Source of the DNA: Rhodococcus antarcticus
GTDB lineage: Bacteria > Actinomycetota > Actinomycetes > Mycobacteriales > Mycobacteriaceae
Direction: 5' to 3'
NCBI RefSeq assembly: GCF_026153295.1
Contig: NZ_CP110615.1
Coordinates: forward strand, 1 to 64,000
Length of the DNA: 64,000 nucleotides
Part shown: in pieces, positions 1 to 9,735 of the stretch
Position numbering within the stretch: the stretch's first letter is position 1
Layout of the letters: every line of letters starts with the position of its first letter
The notes under the pieces: generated by a model
The model's database searches: none
Seen by the model: the letters and a program-made list of their open reading frames with translations, nothing else
What the model was told of the DNA's origin: nothing
Position numbers and translations under genes: made by a program

Positions 1-1308
1 GTGCGGATCAGCGTGATCGGGTGCGGGTACCTGGGGGCCACGCACGCCGCGGCCATGGCCGAGCTGGGCTTCGAGGTGCTCGGGGTGGACATCGACCAGG
101 CGAAGCTCGAGGCGCTCGCGCAGGGGTCGGTGCCGTTCTTCGAGCCCGGGCTGGAGCCCCTGCTGAAGACCCACGTCGACGCGGGACGGCTGCGCTTCTC
201 CACCTCGCTGGCCGAGGCCGGGGCGTTCGCCGACGTGCACTTCGTCTGCGTCAACACCCCGCAGCGGGCCGGGTCGCAGGCCGCGGACGTCAGCTACGTC
301 GACGCCGCGTTCGGCGGGCTCGCCCCGCACCTGCGCGAGGGGGCGGTGGTGGTGGGCAAGTCGACGGTGCCGGTGGGGACCGCGGCGCGGCTCGCCGAGC
401 TGGTGGCGGGCCTGGCCGTCGACGGGGTGGACGTGGCCTGGAACCCGGAGTTCCTCCGCGAGGGCAAGGCGGTGACGGACACCCTGCACCCGGACCGGCT
501 GGTCTTCGGCACCCCGTCGGCCCGCGTGGAGGCGGTGCTACGCGAGGTCTACGCCACGCCGATCGGGGCGGGGACACCCGTCATCGTCACCGACCTCGCC
601 ACCGCCGAGCTGGTCAAGGTCAGCGCCAACGCGTTCCTGGCCACCAAGATCTCCTACATCAACGCCATGGCCGAGGTGTGCGACGCGGTGGGGGCGGACG
701 TCACCGTGCTGGCGGACGCGATCGGGCTCGACAAGCGCATCGGCCGCGGCTTCCTCAACGCCGGGCTCGGGTTCGGCGGCGGCTGCCTGCCCAAGGACAT
801 CCGGGCGTTCTCCGCGCGGGCGGGCGAGCTGGGGGTGGGCTCGGCGGTGGCGCTGCTGCGCGAGGTGGACGAGATCAACATGCGCCAGCGCCAACGGGTG
901 GTGGACATGGCCACCGCGCAGCTGGGTGGCTCGCTGCTGGGCCGCCGGGTGGCCGTGCTGGGCGCTGCGTTCAAGCCGGAGACCGACGACGTGCGGGACT
1001 CGCCGGCGCTGAACGTGGCCGCCGCGCTGCACCTCAAGGGCGCCCAGGTCACGGTGTACGACCCGGTGGCCGTGCCCACCGCGCGCCGGATGTTCCCGAC
1101 CCTGGGCTACGCCTCGTCCTGGGAGCAGGCGGCCACCGGTGCGGACGTGGTGCTGGTGCTCACCGAGTGGGCGGAGCTCACCACCCTGGACCCGGCGGCG
1201 GTCGGCGCCGTGGTCTCGGCCCGCAACCTGGTGGACGGGCGCAACTGCCTCGACGCGGCGCGGTGGCGGGCGGGGGGCTGGACCGTGGCGGGCATCGGCC
1301 GCCCCTGA
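1..1308 (+). CDS. ugd: UDP-glucose 6-dehydrogenase (UDP-glucose/GDP-mannose dehydrogenase family)
   Basis: Oxidises UDP-glucose to UDP-glucuronate with two NAD+ in the cytoplasm, supplying precursor for acidic or xylose-containing polysaccharide. The 435-residue length is normal for the family. The N-terminal Rossmann motif GCGYLG is at residues 8-13. The catalytic cysteine is Cys262 in GFGGGCLPKD, and the conserved FLREGKA and FKPETDDVRDSP segments are present. The window opens exactly on the GTG start, so the promoter and RBS are not visible. The N-terminus begins where family members normally begin, so the gene is probably complete. Its product is the substrate of the UDP-glucuronate decarboxylase at 15129-16064, suggesting a UDP-xylose route. 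A GDP-mannose-type specificity is less likely but cannot be excluded from motifs alone. Confidence 0.93.
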   Translation: MRISVIGCGYLGATHAAAMAELGFEVLGVDIDQAKLEALAQGSVPFFEPGLEPLLKTHVDAGRLRFSTSLAEAGAFADVHFVCVNTPQRAGSQAADVSYVDAAFGGLAPHLREGAVVVGKSTVPVGTAARLAELVAGLAVDGVDVAWNPEFLREGKAVTDTLHPDRLVFGTPSARVEAVLREVYATPIGAGTPVIVTDLATAELVKVSANAFLATKISYINAMAEVCDAVGADVTVLADAIGLDKRIGRGFLNAGLGFGGGCLPKDIRAFSARAGELGVGSAVALLREVDEINMRQRQRVVDMATAQLGGSLLGRRVAVLGAAFKPETDDVRDSPALNVAAALHLKGAQVTVYDPVAVPTARRMFPTLGYASSWEQAATGADVVLVLTEWAELTTLDPAAVGAVVSARNLVDGRNCLDAARWRAGGWTVAGIGRP

Positions 1309-1506
1309 GCCGAGAGCTGGTGCTGGCATCCCCGCCGATCGAACGTCCCGTGACTCCTGAACGCCGTGGCGCTCTGACGGGTGTGGCGAGGCGAGTTGAC
1401 GCTCACTGCGGGTGAGACTTGCAGGAGGCAGGCCGGAAGGTGTGGCGAGGTCCGGTAGCTGTCAGCCGATAGGTTCTAGATCATCAGGACCGCACGGGGA
1501 GGTGTT

Positions 1507-2746
1507 GTGGACACAGGTGCGCGCGCAGCCGGTCAAGCGGGTGCGCCGAACGTCGCTGGTCTCCACGTCCTCTTCCTGTGCCACTCGGCCAAGCCGAGCG
1601 GCGCCGAGCTGGCCCTGCTAACCCTGACGCGACACATGGCGCCCGGCACGACGACGGTGCTGTTCGCCGAGGACGGCCCGCTGGTGGCGAGGTTCACCGC
1701 GGAAGGCGTCATGGCGGCAGTGGTGGACGGCATCCGGCGCGGAGGGAGCGCTCGCCGTTGCACGAGCCCCGCCGCGGCTCTCCGGGGTCTGATCGACCTC
1801 GCCCGCTACGGCCGTCGGGTCGCGAGCTGGGCGGCCGACCGCGAGGTCGACGTGGTGGTGGCCCGTTCGGTGAAGGCCCTGCTCTACGGGGCGGTGGCGG
1901 CCCGGTCCCCTGCACGTTCCCCTGGTGTGGAGCGTGCACGACCGGATAGCCGCCGACTACCTGGGTCGACTGTCAGCGCTGGCTGTGCGCAGCCTGGGCC
2001 GAGTACTGGCCCAGGGCTACCTGGTGAACAGCCGGACCACCAGCGCCACCATCTGGCCGGGCCACAAGCCTGTGCTGGTGGCCCCTCCCGCGCTCGACCG
2101 GTCGAGGTTCATCGTGGAGCCGGTCCGTCCTGAGGTCACCGCGCCGGTGCGGCGGGTGGTGATGGTGGGTCGGATCTCGCCGTGGAAGGGGCAGCACGTC
2201 TTCCTGGAGGCCTTCGAGCAGGTCTTCGCCGACACCGACGTCGAGGCGTACGTCGTCGGGGGTGCGTTGTTCGGGGAGCGGGAGTACGAGGCCGAGCTGC
2301 ACAGGACGGCCTCGGCCGGGCGCTGTGCGGGCCGCATCCACTTCACCGGACACCTTGACGACGTCCGGCACCACCAGCTGTCGGCCGACGTGCTGGTGCA
2401 CGCGTCCGTGGTGCCCGAACCTTTCGGGCTCGTGGTGAGCGAGGGCATGGCGGCTGGCTGCGCCGTCATCGCGACCACACCGGGTGGGCCCGCCGAGGTC
2501 ATCACCGACGGTCGCGACGGACTGCTGGTGCCCTGCGGGGACGTGGACGCCATGGTGGCCGCGCTTCAGGAGCTGAAGGCCGACCCGGAGCTGGCGCAGC
2601 GGCTTCGCACCGCCGGACAGCGGAGCGTCCGTCGCTACGACGCCACGGTCCAGGCCGCCTGGGTGCAACCGTGGTTGCACGCCGTTGCGCACAGGGTGGC
2701 GCCGGCCAGGCCGGCAACCAGCTGGTCGGACGTGGCCATCCCGTGA
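1507..2746 (+). pseudogene. GT4 glycosyltransferase, interrupted by a +1 frameshift
   Basis: A cytoplasmic retaining glycosyltransferase with two Rossmann domains, read in two frames. The GTG start at 1507 has GGGGAGG just upstream. The first frame carries the acceptor domain (LFLCHSAKPSGAELALL). At the CCCC run 1907-1910 the homology jumps to the +1 frame, which continues from LVWSVHDRI to the donor domain (GRISPWKGQ, then EPFGLVVSEGMAAG). Removing one C restores an uninterrupted protein of about 412 residues. Its paralogue, the C-terminal half of the protein at 37110-39521, reads through the same point without a break (VPVLWHVRDRI). The gene is therefore either recently broken or contains a sequencing error. 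Acceptor and sugar are unknown. Confidence 0.8.
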
Positions 2747-3272
2747 CCGGGATCGGCGTCGAGCTCGGCGGCGGGGTCCAGAAAGTCAGCTGCGAGGTGA
2801 CGGTGGGCGTCAATGCGGCGCCCACCACAGCGACCGCATCGATCGCACCCAGCAGCCGTCGGGTCGCCCGTAGGGCAGTCTCCAGAGCGCTCACAGGTGG
2901 CAGCGCGGGGGAGACTTCTGGGCCGAGCTGAGGAACCGAGCGATGTGGGGGCGCGGCCCGTTCGACATGGGACCGACATGGGGCCACGTGCGGTCCTACG
3001 ACGCAGCACCGGACGCGCCGTCACGACCTCCACGTCCACTCCGTTGGTCCGTCATGACGCCGGCCCATGCAAGCTCGCGTGGTCAGAAGCGACGGGAATC
3101 GGGGACGAGGGTTCCGTGGCCGCAACAAGCGTCACCCGGCGGATGGGTGACGAAGACCGCCGAAGGGTTCACGCGGCGTGGCTTGCGTGCCAAGGTGACG
3201 AGCAAGAGGGCGCGTTTGCGTCCGAGCGGGGCTGTCGAGGCCCTGTGGAGCTCGAGGGTACGGGGGACCGAC
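2747..3272. other. Gene-poor gap before the initiating glycosyltransferase
   Basis: About 525 bases between the frameshifted GT4 gene and the phosphoglycosyltransferase. The downstream frame is open through much of this stretch, from 2943, but its translation is rich in Arg/Ser/Pro and lacks family similarity. No RNA gene, repeat or clear promoter is visible. Confidence 0.4.
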
Positions 3273-4889
3273 GTGACCGTGCGTGACGTCGACACGGGTG
3301 GGCGATCCTGGCCCTCCCGGACTCCTGGCGACCCGCGGGCGCGGGTGCCGGCCGGCTCGCCGCCGAGTGGCACCCGCCGTCGCAGGGTCCCGGCGGCCTC
3401 CGCACGCCGCGCAGCACCGCCCAAGGTGGTGCACGACAGCAAGCGCTGGCAGGCGCCCTACCGCCTGCGCCTGCTCGTCACCGACACGCTGGTGGTCGTG
3501 GTGGCCGTGGTGGCGGCACAGCTGGCCCGCTTCGGCCCGCTCGACGTGGCGCTGTCCGTGGCCACGGACTCGGCCGTGTCGTACACGGTACTCAGCGTTG
3601 CCCTCGTCCTGTTGTGGTCGGCCTTCCTGGTTGCCTTCGCCACCCGGGACACCCGCATCCTCGGGGCTGGCGCGGAGGAGTACCGGCGCATCGGTGACGC
3701 GTCCCTGCGACTGTTCGGCGTGATCGCGATCGTGGCCTTCGTCGGCGGGTTCGAGGTGGCGCGCGGGTACCTCGCCGTCGCGTTCCCGCTGGGCCTGGTG
3801 GGCCTGGTGGCCGACCGGTGGCTCTGGCGGCACTGGCTGGTGCGGCGCCGGGCTCAGGGCTCCTACAGCTCGACGGTGGTGGTGCTGGGGTCGCGCCGGG
3901 CCGCTCGGGCCATGAGCACCCAGTTCGAGCGCGAATCCGACGCCGGCTACCGGGTGGTGGGGGTCTGCATCCCCGGATTCGACCCCCTGCGCGGCGACCG
4001 TCGGGGACGCTCGGACGAGCTGGACGTGGACGGCCACGTGGTGCCCGTGCTCGGCGACGAGACCTCCGTGCTGGAGGCACTGCTGGCCACGGGGGCGGAC
4101 ACGGTGGCCGTCACCGCCACCGAGGCGCTGGGGGCGGACGGCATGCGCGCGCTGGCCTGGGAGCTGGCCTCGCTCGACGTGGACCTGGTGGTGGCGCCGG
4201 GGGTGGTGGACGTGGCGGGGCCGCGGCTGCGCATCCGGCCGGTGGCGGGGCTGCCGCTGCTGCACGTGGAGGAGCCCCAGTACGAGGGGGCGGGCCGCTT
4301 CGCCAAGGTCGCCTTCGACGCCGTGGTCGCCGGGCTCGCCCTGGTGGTGGCCTCTCCCGTGCTGCTGCTGTCCGCGCTGGCCATCAAGACCACCAGCCGT
4401 GGCCCGCTGCTGTACCGGGCTCAGAGGGTGGGGCTGCGGGGCGAGACGTTCTCCATGCTCAAGCTGCGCACCATGGAGGACGGCGCCAGCAGCAGGGTCA
4501 TCGAGCTCGCCGGCCTCGACGAGGGCTCGGGCCCGCTGTTCAAGATTCGCGACGATCCGCGGGTCACCCGGGTGGGTCGGATCCTGCGCCGCACCAGCAT
4601 CGACGAGCTGCCGCAGCTGGTGAACGTTCTGCGCGGCCACATGAGCGTGGTGGGACCGCGCCCCCCGCTGCCCCGCGAGGTGGTGGCCTACACCGGGGAC
4701 GTGCACCGCCGGCTGCTGGTCAAGCCCGGCATCACCGGACTGTGGCAGGTCAGCGGGCGCTCGGACCTCTCCTGGGAGGAGTCGGTGCGCCTGGACCTGT
4801 TCTACGTGGAGAACTGGTCGCTGGTGCAGGACCTCGTCATCGTCTGGCGCACGCTGCGGGCCGTGATCAGCCCCAAGGGCGCGTACTGA
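3273..4889 (+). CDS. Exopolysaccharide polyprenyl glycosylphosphotransferase (initiating sugar transferase, WbaP/CpsE type)
   Basis: Transfers a sugar-1-phosphate from a nucleotide sugar to undecaprenyl phosphate at the inner face of the membrane, which starts repeat-unit assembly. I chose the GTG at 3273 because GGGGGA lies 6 nt upstream. The frame stays open to 2943, but that extension does not look like protein. The 538-residue product has an N-terminal hydrophobic region with several membrane segments, a central CoA-binding-like domain, and a C-terminal bacterial sugar-transferase domain. That domain starts near [18 protein letters not shown] and includes [26 protein letters not shown] and [14 protein letters not shown]. 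It follows the frameshifted GT4 gene. A shrunken copy of its 3' end lies at 6273-6418. Confidence 0.93.
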   Translation: MTVRDVDTGGRSWPSRTPGDPRARVPAGSPPSGTRRRRVPAASARRAAPPKVVHDSKRWQAPYRLRLLVTDTLVVVVAVVAAQLARFGPLDVALSVATDSAVSYTVLSVALVLLWSAFLVAFATRDTRILGAGAEEYRRIGDASLRLFGVIAIVAFVGGFEVARGYLAVAFPLGLVGLVADRWLWRHWLVRRRAQGSYSSTVVVLGSRRAARAMSTQFERESDAGYRVVGVCIPGFDPLRGDRRGRSDELDVDGHVVPVLGDETSVLEALLATGADTVAVTATEALGADGMRALAWELASLDVDLVVAPGVVDVAGPRLRIRPVAGLPLLHVEEPQYEGAGRFAKVAFDAVVAGLALVVASPVLLLSALAIKTTSRGPLLYRAQRVGLRGETFSMLKLRTMEDGASSRVIELAGLDEGSGPLFKIRDDPRVTRVGRILRRTSIDELPQLVNVLRGHMSVVGPRPPLPREVVAYTGDVHRRLLVKPGITGLWQVSGRSDLSWEESVRLDLFYVENWSLVQDLVIVWRTLRAVISPKGAY

Positions 4890-5065
4890 GCCGTTCCGCC
4901 CTGAGGCCAGCGGCACCAACACGTCAGCGCTCCGGCCCTCGAACGGCAGTGCGCTTCGGCGAACCCGACTGCGACGACGGCAGGGGGCCGAGGCCAGCGT
5001 CGGACGACGGTGAGACGGTGCGGAGAATCTTCCGCGGGTCCGGCCGTTGTGAGAGGCTCAACGCC

Positions 5066-6250
5066 GTGCCAACGAGGCGTCCGGCGGTGAACCGCTCGCT
5101 GGAAGCGTTGCGAGGGCTTGCCGCGATCTTCGTGGTGGCGGGTCATTCGCGCGACCTGGTGTACAGCAGCGCGCACCTCGAGCTCGGCTCCCCGTTCAAC
5201 AAGCTGTTGCTGCTCCCCACCTCCTTCGCCATGGAGTCCGTGGGACTGTTCTTCGTTCTCAGTGGGTACCTCGTGGGCGGCCAAGTCCTGCGAGAGCTGC
5301 GCGCCGATCGTTTCAGCGCTCGGGTCTACTTCATCAAGAGGTTCTCTCGATTGTGGTTCGTCATGCTCACCGGTCTCGCCCTCACCGTCGCTGCAGACGC
5401 GATGTCGCGGGCCATGTTTACCGGGGCCGCCTTCACCGCCCCCAACGAGCTCGGTGGCACGATGACCGACGCGGTGTGCAACCTGGCCCTTCTGCAGGAC
5501 GGGCGTTGCGCTGCTTTCGGAAGTGACCGCTCGCTGTGGTCCCTCGGCTACGAGTTCTGGTTCTACGTCGTCTTTGCCGCGGTGGCGGCATTCCTGTACT
5601 GCCTCGGCCGCCGGGCGATCAGAGGCGCAGCCTTGGCCGGGGCCGTCGCGGTCGGGGCGCTCTGGGTGTACGGCCCACACCTGTTGTGGCTGATCCCCGC
5701 CTGGCTTCTCGGTGTGGGCATTGCAGAGCTGCAACGGGCCTGGCCGGGCCTCGGGTTGTGGTCGCCGCGGTGGAGAGCCACCGTGACGATCGGCTTCCTC
5801 GTGCTGTGTGCCTGCGGGATGCTGGCCAGCAACGTGCTTCAACCCCCACGGTGGGAAATGTTTCTCCTGGTCGGACTCGCTGCGTCCCCCCTGGTACTGG
5901 TCCTCTCGGTGTGGGATCCGACTCCGCCGGCGTGGTTCAGGTCGGCTCTGGATCTTGCCGCCTGGCTGGGTGTGTGGTCGTTCACGCTCTACGTGTTCCA
6001 CCTTCCGATCGTCGTGCTGATTGGTGTTTCTGCCCTCAACGCCGGGGTTCCTGCCGGTGTCGCCAGTAGCTACGCCCTGCTGTTCGTCGCTACTGCTGCC
6101 TGTTACCCGTTCTACTGGCTCGTCGAGGCTCACACGGCGAGAATTCGAGGTTGGCTGCTCGATAGCACTGTTCCCCGGTCCGGCCGGGCAGCCCAGAGGA
6201 GTGCGATCGACACGACCGAAGCCACCCACGGGACGGTCGTTCCCGACTGA
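5066..6250 (+). CDS. Acyltransferase 3 family membrane protein
   Basis: A polytopic membrane O-acyltransferase of the OafA/NodX type, likely to add acetyl or similar groups to a glycan or lipid-linked intermediate. The GTG at 5066 has GAGAGG about 9 nt upstream. The frame is open far upstream, but that part is only the shadow of the preceding gene. The 394-residue product opens with RSLEALRGLAAIFVVAGH, the family's typical first segment with its conserved R and H. Next comes FFVLSGYLVGG, then about ten hydrophobic segments. It lies between the intact sugar transferase and a fragment of its 3' end, so it probably arrived through a local duplication or insertion. The acyl donor and acceptor are unknown. 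Confidence 0.88.
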   Translation: MPTRRPAVNRSLEALRGLAAIFVVAGHSRDLVYSSAHLELGSPFNKLLLLPTSFAMESVGLFFVLSGYLVGGQVLRELRADRFSARVYFIKRFSRLWFVMLTGLALTVAADAMSRAMFTGAAFTAPNELGGTMTDAVCNLALLQDGRCAAFGSDRSLWSLGYEFWFYVVFAAVAAFLYCLGRRAIRGAALAGAVAVGALWVYGPHLLWLIPAWLLGVGIAELQRAWPGLGLWSPRWRATVTIGFLVLCACGMLASNVLQPPRWEMFLLVGLAASPLVLVLSVWDPTPPAWFRSALDLAAWLGVWSFTLYVFHLPIVVLIGVSALNAGVPAGVASSYALLFVATAACYPFYWLVEAHTARIRGWLLDSTVPRSGRAAQRSAIDTTEATHGTVVPD

Positions 6251-6272
6251 CGCCCGGCCAGTGCCCTCCTGG

Positions 6273-6418
6273 CCGCAGCTGGTGAACGTGCTGCGCGGCC
6301 ACATGAGCGTGGTGGGCTCGGACCCGTGCTACGTGGAGAACTTGTCGCTGGTGCAGGATCTGGTCATCGTCTGGCGCACGCTGCGCGCCGTGGTCAGCCC
6401 AGGGGCGCCTCCTGAGCC
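6273..6418 (+). pseudogene. Internally deleted duplicate of the sugar transferase 3' end
   Basis: Two blocks nearly identical to the gene ending at 4889 lie here in a row. Bases 6273-6315 match 4611-4653 (encoding [14 protein letters not shown]). Bases 6329-6418 match 4803-4893 (encoding [21 protein letters not shown]). About 150 bases between the two blocks are missing. The similarity continues to the stop codon and a few bases beyond. There is no start or full domain, so this is a scar and not a gene. Confidence 0.85.
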
Positions 6419-6503
6419 GATGCGCGTGCGTATTCTCCGCAGTGGCCCGGTCGCTGGACCGGCCGGTGATGCCCACGGGGGTGGGGGACAGGGCGGTGGG
6501 GCG

Positions 6504-7580
6504 GTGAACACGCTCGTCCTGCACGACTACCTGACGCAGCGCGGCGGTGCCGAGCGGGTGGCCCTGCTGATGGCCCAGGACCTCGGCGGCGGCGCCATCA
6601 CCACCTCCTCGTTCCGGCCCGCGGAGACCTTCCCGGAGTTCGGGGCGCTCGACGTCCACGAGATCCTGCCCGTGGTGCCGGCCCGCACCCCCAGCCGGCG
6701 GCTCGCCATGGCGCCGCTGGCCGCGCTGAGCTTCGGCGCGCACCGGGCCCGGGCCGACGTGGTGCTGTGCAGCAGCAGCGGCTGGAGCCACTGGACCTCC
6801 ACCCCGTCGCCGACGGTGGTCTACTGCCACACCCCGCCCCGGTGGTTCTGGGCGCCGCAGGACTTCTTCCACGGCCACGCCGCCCCGGTGCGCGCCGCGG
6901 CGTCGAGGGCGGTGGCGGTGGGCCGCTCCCTGGACCGCAGCCGGGCGCGGCGTGCGACCACCTACGTGGCGAACTCCTCGGTGGTGCGCCGCCGCATCCA
7001 GCGGGCCTACGGCATCGACGCCGAGGTGGTGCACCCGCCTGTCTCCTTCGCCGTGGACGGTCCGGTGGAGCCCTGCCCGGGCCTGGAGCCGGGGTTCGTC
7101 CTCACCATCGCGCGCGACCGCAGCTACAAGAACGTCGCCACCTCGCGGCGGGTGTTCGGTGCGGGCGGGCTGGGTCGGCTGGTGGTGGTGGGCGACGGGG
7201 AGCCCCAGGCCGGCGCCGGGGATCTCGTCGTGAACGCCGGCCGGGTCACCGACGCGCAGCTGCGCTGGCTCTACCGCAGCTGCCGGGCGGTGCTCGCGCT
7301 GTCGCACGAGGACTTCGGGCTCACCCCGGTGGAGGGTCACGCCTTCGGCAAGCCGACCATCGCGCTGCGGGCCGGCGGTTACCTGGACACGTGCGAGGAG
7401 GGGGTGAACGCCGTGTTCACCGACGACCTCGAGGACGCCTCGGTGCGACGGGCGGTGCTCTCGCTGGACACCGCGGGGCTGCAGGAGGCGACGGTGCTCC
7501 GGGCCGCGGAGCGGTTCTCCCGGGCCGCCTTCAGCGGCGCGATGTCCCGGGTGCTGGCCGAGGCGGCCCGCTCAGGCTGA
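6504..7580 (+). CDS. GT4-like glycosyltransferase (WbaZ-type mannosyltransferase-like)
   Basis: Probable cytoplasmic glycosyltransferase acting on the lipid-linked repeat unit. The start is the GTG at 6504, opening with NTLVLHDYLTQRGGAERV, the usual N-terminus of this subfamily. An in-frame ATG at 6420 would add 28 glycine-rich residues with no homology. The 358-residue product has the VVYCHTPPRWFWAP segment seen in WbaZ/WbdC-like enzymes, ILTIARDRSYKN-like donor-domain features, and HEDFGLTPVEGHAFGKP in place of the classical EX7E motif. The stop overlaps the 3' end of the convergent phosphatase gene by 9 nt. Sugar specificity cannot be read from the sequence. Confidence 0.88.
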   Translation: MNTLVLHDYLTQRGGAERVALLMAQDLGGGAITTSSFRPAETFPEFGALDVHEILPVVPARTPSRRLAMAPLAALSFGAHRARADVVLCSSSGWSHWTSTPSPTVVYCHTPPRWFWAPQDFFHGHAAPVRAAASRAVAVGRSLDRSRARRATTYVANSSVVRRRIQRAYGIDAEVVHPPVSFAVDGPVEPCPGLEPGFVLTIARDRSYKNVATSRRVFGAGGLGRLVVVGDGEPQAGAGDLVVNAGRVTDAQLRWLYRSCRAVLALSHEDFGLTPVEGHAFGKPTIALRAGGYLDTCEEGVNAVFTDDLEDASVRRAVLSLDTAGLQEATVLRAAERFSRAAFSGAMSRVLAEAARSG

Positions 7581-8237
7581 GGGCGGCAGCGTCCAGATAG
7601 ACGCGGGGCTCTCCCGTGGGGCCACGGCTGCGGTCCACCCGGCGCTCGCCTGCTCCAGCTGGGCGGCGCACGCCGCCATCGCCGCCGGGCCGCGGTGGAA
7701 GGGGTCGCTCACGTCGTCGTCGCGGGGAGTGGCCGCGCGCAGCGTGCCCCGCAAGGCTCCGGCCGCGGCCGCCAGGGCGTCGAGCCGCTCGGGGGCGGTG
7801 CCGGGCGGCAGGGCGTCGAGGTCCACCGCCGCGACGTAGCGGGCCAGCTCGCGCACCGTGAACGTGCGGCGCAGCGCGGTGGGGTCAGCCTCCAGCACGG
7901 CCTCGCGGTGCCGCCGGGACGCCGTGAGCACCAGGGCCGCCCCCCGCACCAGCTCCGGACCCAGCACCCGGCTGCGGAAGGCGGAGGGGTCGAGGCCCCG
8001 CGCGCGCAGGGCCGCCGCGGCTTCGGCCTCCACCGGCGTGCCCGCGGTGGCCGACACCCCGGCGCTGGAGACCGGGAGACCGGTGACGCCGTGGCCGGCC
8101 AGCTGGGCGCGGGCCACGTGCTCGGCCAGCGGGGAGCGGCACAGGTTGGCGGTGCACACGTAGAGCACGCCGCGCCGGACCGGGGGTGGGCCGTTCGTGG
8201 GGCCGCTCACCAGCACACCGTAGCGGCCCACGGCCAC
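7572..8237 (-). CDS. Low-molecular-weight protein tyrosine phosphatase (Wzb-like)
   Basis: Dephosphorylates tyrosine on the cognate BY-kinase and so controls polysaccharide polymerisation. The catalytic P-loop C-X5-R-S is CTANLCRS, with Cys28 and Arg34 counted from the GTG at 8237. The DP loop appears as SDPFH near residue 180. The 221 residues make it longer than the usual 150-160, with a roughly 20-residue N-terminal lead. The GTG at 8237 has GGAG 8 nt upstream, but later GTGs at 8216 or 8210 are possible. It is divergent from the tyrosine kinase at 8304, with only 66 bases between them. This kinase-phosphatase pairing supports the function. Confidence 0.9.
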   Translation of the reverse strand: MAVGRYGVLVSGPTNGPPPVRRGVLYVCTANLCRSPLAEHVARAQLAGHGVTGLPVSSAGVSATAGTPVEAEAAAALRARGLDPSAFRSRVLGPELVRGAALVLTASRRHREAVLEADPTALRRTFTVRELARYVAAVDLDALPPGTAPERLDALAAAAGALRGTLRAATPRDDDVSDPFHRGPAAMAACAAQLEQASAGWTAAVAPRESPASIWTLPPSA

Positions 8238-8303
8238 AAGGTAGGCTCCGGTCGTTCGTGCACCGAGTGGGTGGCGAGACGACACGACTAGGGGTGGCCG
8301 CGC

Positions 8304-9735
8304 GTGGAATTCCGGGACTACCTGCGCCTGCTCCGCCGACGTTGGGTGACCATCCTGGTGGTGCTGGTGGCGTGCCTCGTGGGGTCCGGCGCCGTCACGG
8401 TGCTCACACCGCCCTCGTACCAGTCGACCACCGACGTGCTGGTGGCGCTGCCCCGGGGTGGGGTGTCCAGCCCGAACGCCGACGGCGGCCTCAGCGCTGG
8501 GTACACCACGAACCTGCCGGCGATCGTCGCCTCGTTCGCCACCGTGGTGAACACCCCGCAGACCTTGAACGCGGCGGTCACCGCCGCCGGGCTGCCCGTC
8601 GGTACCAGCGCCGGGATCTCTGCTTCGGCAGCCAAGGACACCGCCGTGCTCACCGTGACCGTGGTGGCCTCCACCGCGTCCACGGCGCAGGCCGTGGCGG
8701 CCGCCTTCGCTGGCACGTTCCCGGATGTGCTGGTGAACCTCTCCCAGCTGGCCGACCGCAACACCCTCACCTTCCAGACCATCCGACCAGCGGGCCTGCC
8801 CGCCTCGGCCTTCCAGCCGCGGCCCGTGGTCAACATCGCGACCGGGCTGGTGGTGGGCCTCGTGCTCGGCCTCGCCGTGGCCATCGCCCGCGAGGCCGTG
8901 GACCGGCGCATCCGGGACTCCCGCGGCATCGAGGAGCGTGTCGGCGTCACGGTGCTCGGCGTGGTGCCCTACGAGCTCAGCGGGACCGACCTGCCCAGCG
9001 CCACCCACCCGGACTCGGTGCGCGCGGAGAGCTACCGCAAGATCCGCACCAGCCTGCTGTTCAGCGGGCCGGACGGCATGGTCCGCTCGTTGGCCGTCAC
9101 CAGTGCCGTGGCCGGTGAGGGCAAGACCAGCCTGGCCGCGAATCTGGCCGTGGTGTGCGCCCGGGGCGGGCAGCGGGTGGCCGTGGTCGACGCTGACCTG
9201 CGCCGGCCGACGATCCACGAGAAGTTCGGGCTGACCAACGAGGTGGGCCTGTCCACCGTGCTCGCCCGGCGAGGCCGAGCTGGAGGACGTGGTGCAGGTG
9301 GAGCGGAACGGCGTCACTGTCCTGACCGCCGGCCCCAGCCCGCGGGACTCCAGCGCGATGCTGGAGAGCCCGCGATTGCGGGAGCTGGTGGAGGAGCTGG
9401 AGAAGTCGTTCGACGTGGTCATCGTGGACACCACCCCGGCGCTGGCCGTGAGCGACGCCGCCCAGGTGTGCTCGGTCTGCGAAGGCGCGGTCGTGGTGAG
9501 CCGGCTCCGCACGACCACCTACGACAGCCTCGCCCGGGCCTGCACCACTCTGGAGCGGGTGCGAACACCGGCGCTCGGCATCGTCGCCGTGGGCCACGAC
9601 GAGGACCCGGACGCCGGGTACCAGTACTACTACGCGGCGGCGGGCGCTGACGCCAAGGGCCGTGGGAACCACCGCAAGGCCGGCGCGGCGGAGTCCGGCC
9701 GCACCGGGTGGCGTCGGCAGGGCAGCGCCTCCTGA
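8304..9735 (+). pseudogene. Wzz/BY-kinase (polysaccharide co-polymerase with tyrosine autokinase), +1 frameshift
   Basis: Wzc/CpsCD-like regulator of chain length and export. The N-terminal Wzz domain starts near residue 1, with membrane segments at about 15-33 and 176-196. The kinase domain follows, with Walker A AGEGKTS at about 270-276, Walker A' VAVVDADLRRP at about 292-302, and Walker B VVIVDTTPAL. The C-terminus holds a tyrosine cluster (GYQYYY), the usual autophosphorylation tail. The CCC at 9265-9267 causes a +1 shift. Removing one C gives LAGEAELEDVVQ and joins both frames into about 476 residues. Because both halves are well conserved, I think a sequencing error is more likely than true loss. 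The stop overlaps the ATG of the Wzy-like gene (TGATG). Confidence 0.87.

Noticed and set aside
3132-4922. A 596-codon minus-strand frame opposite the sugar transferase
   Set aside because: Low-complexity His/Gln/Arg/Pro translation; the plus strand carries a complete conserved domain.
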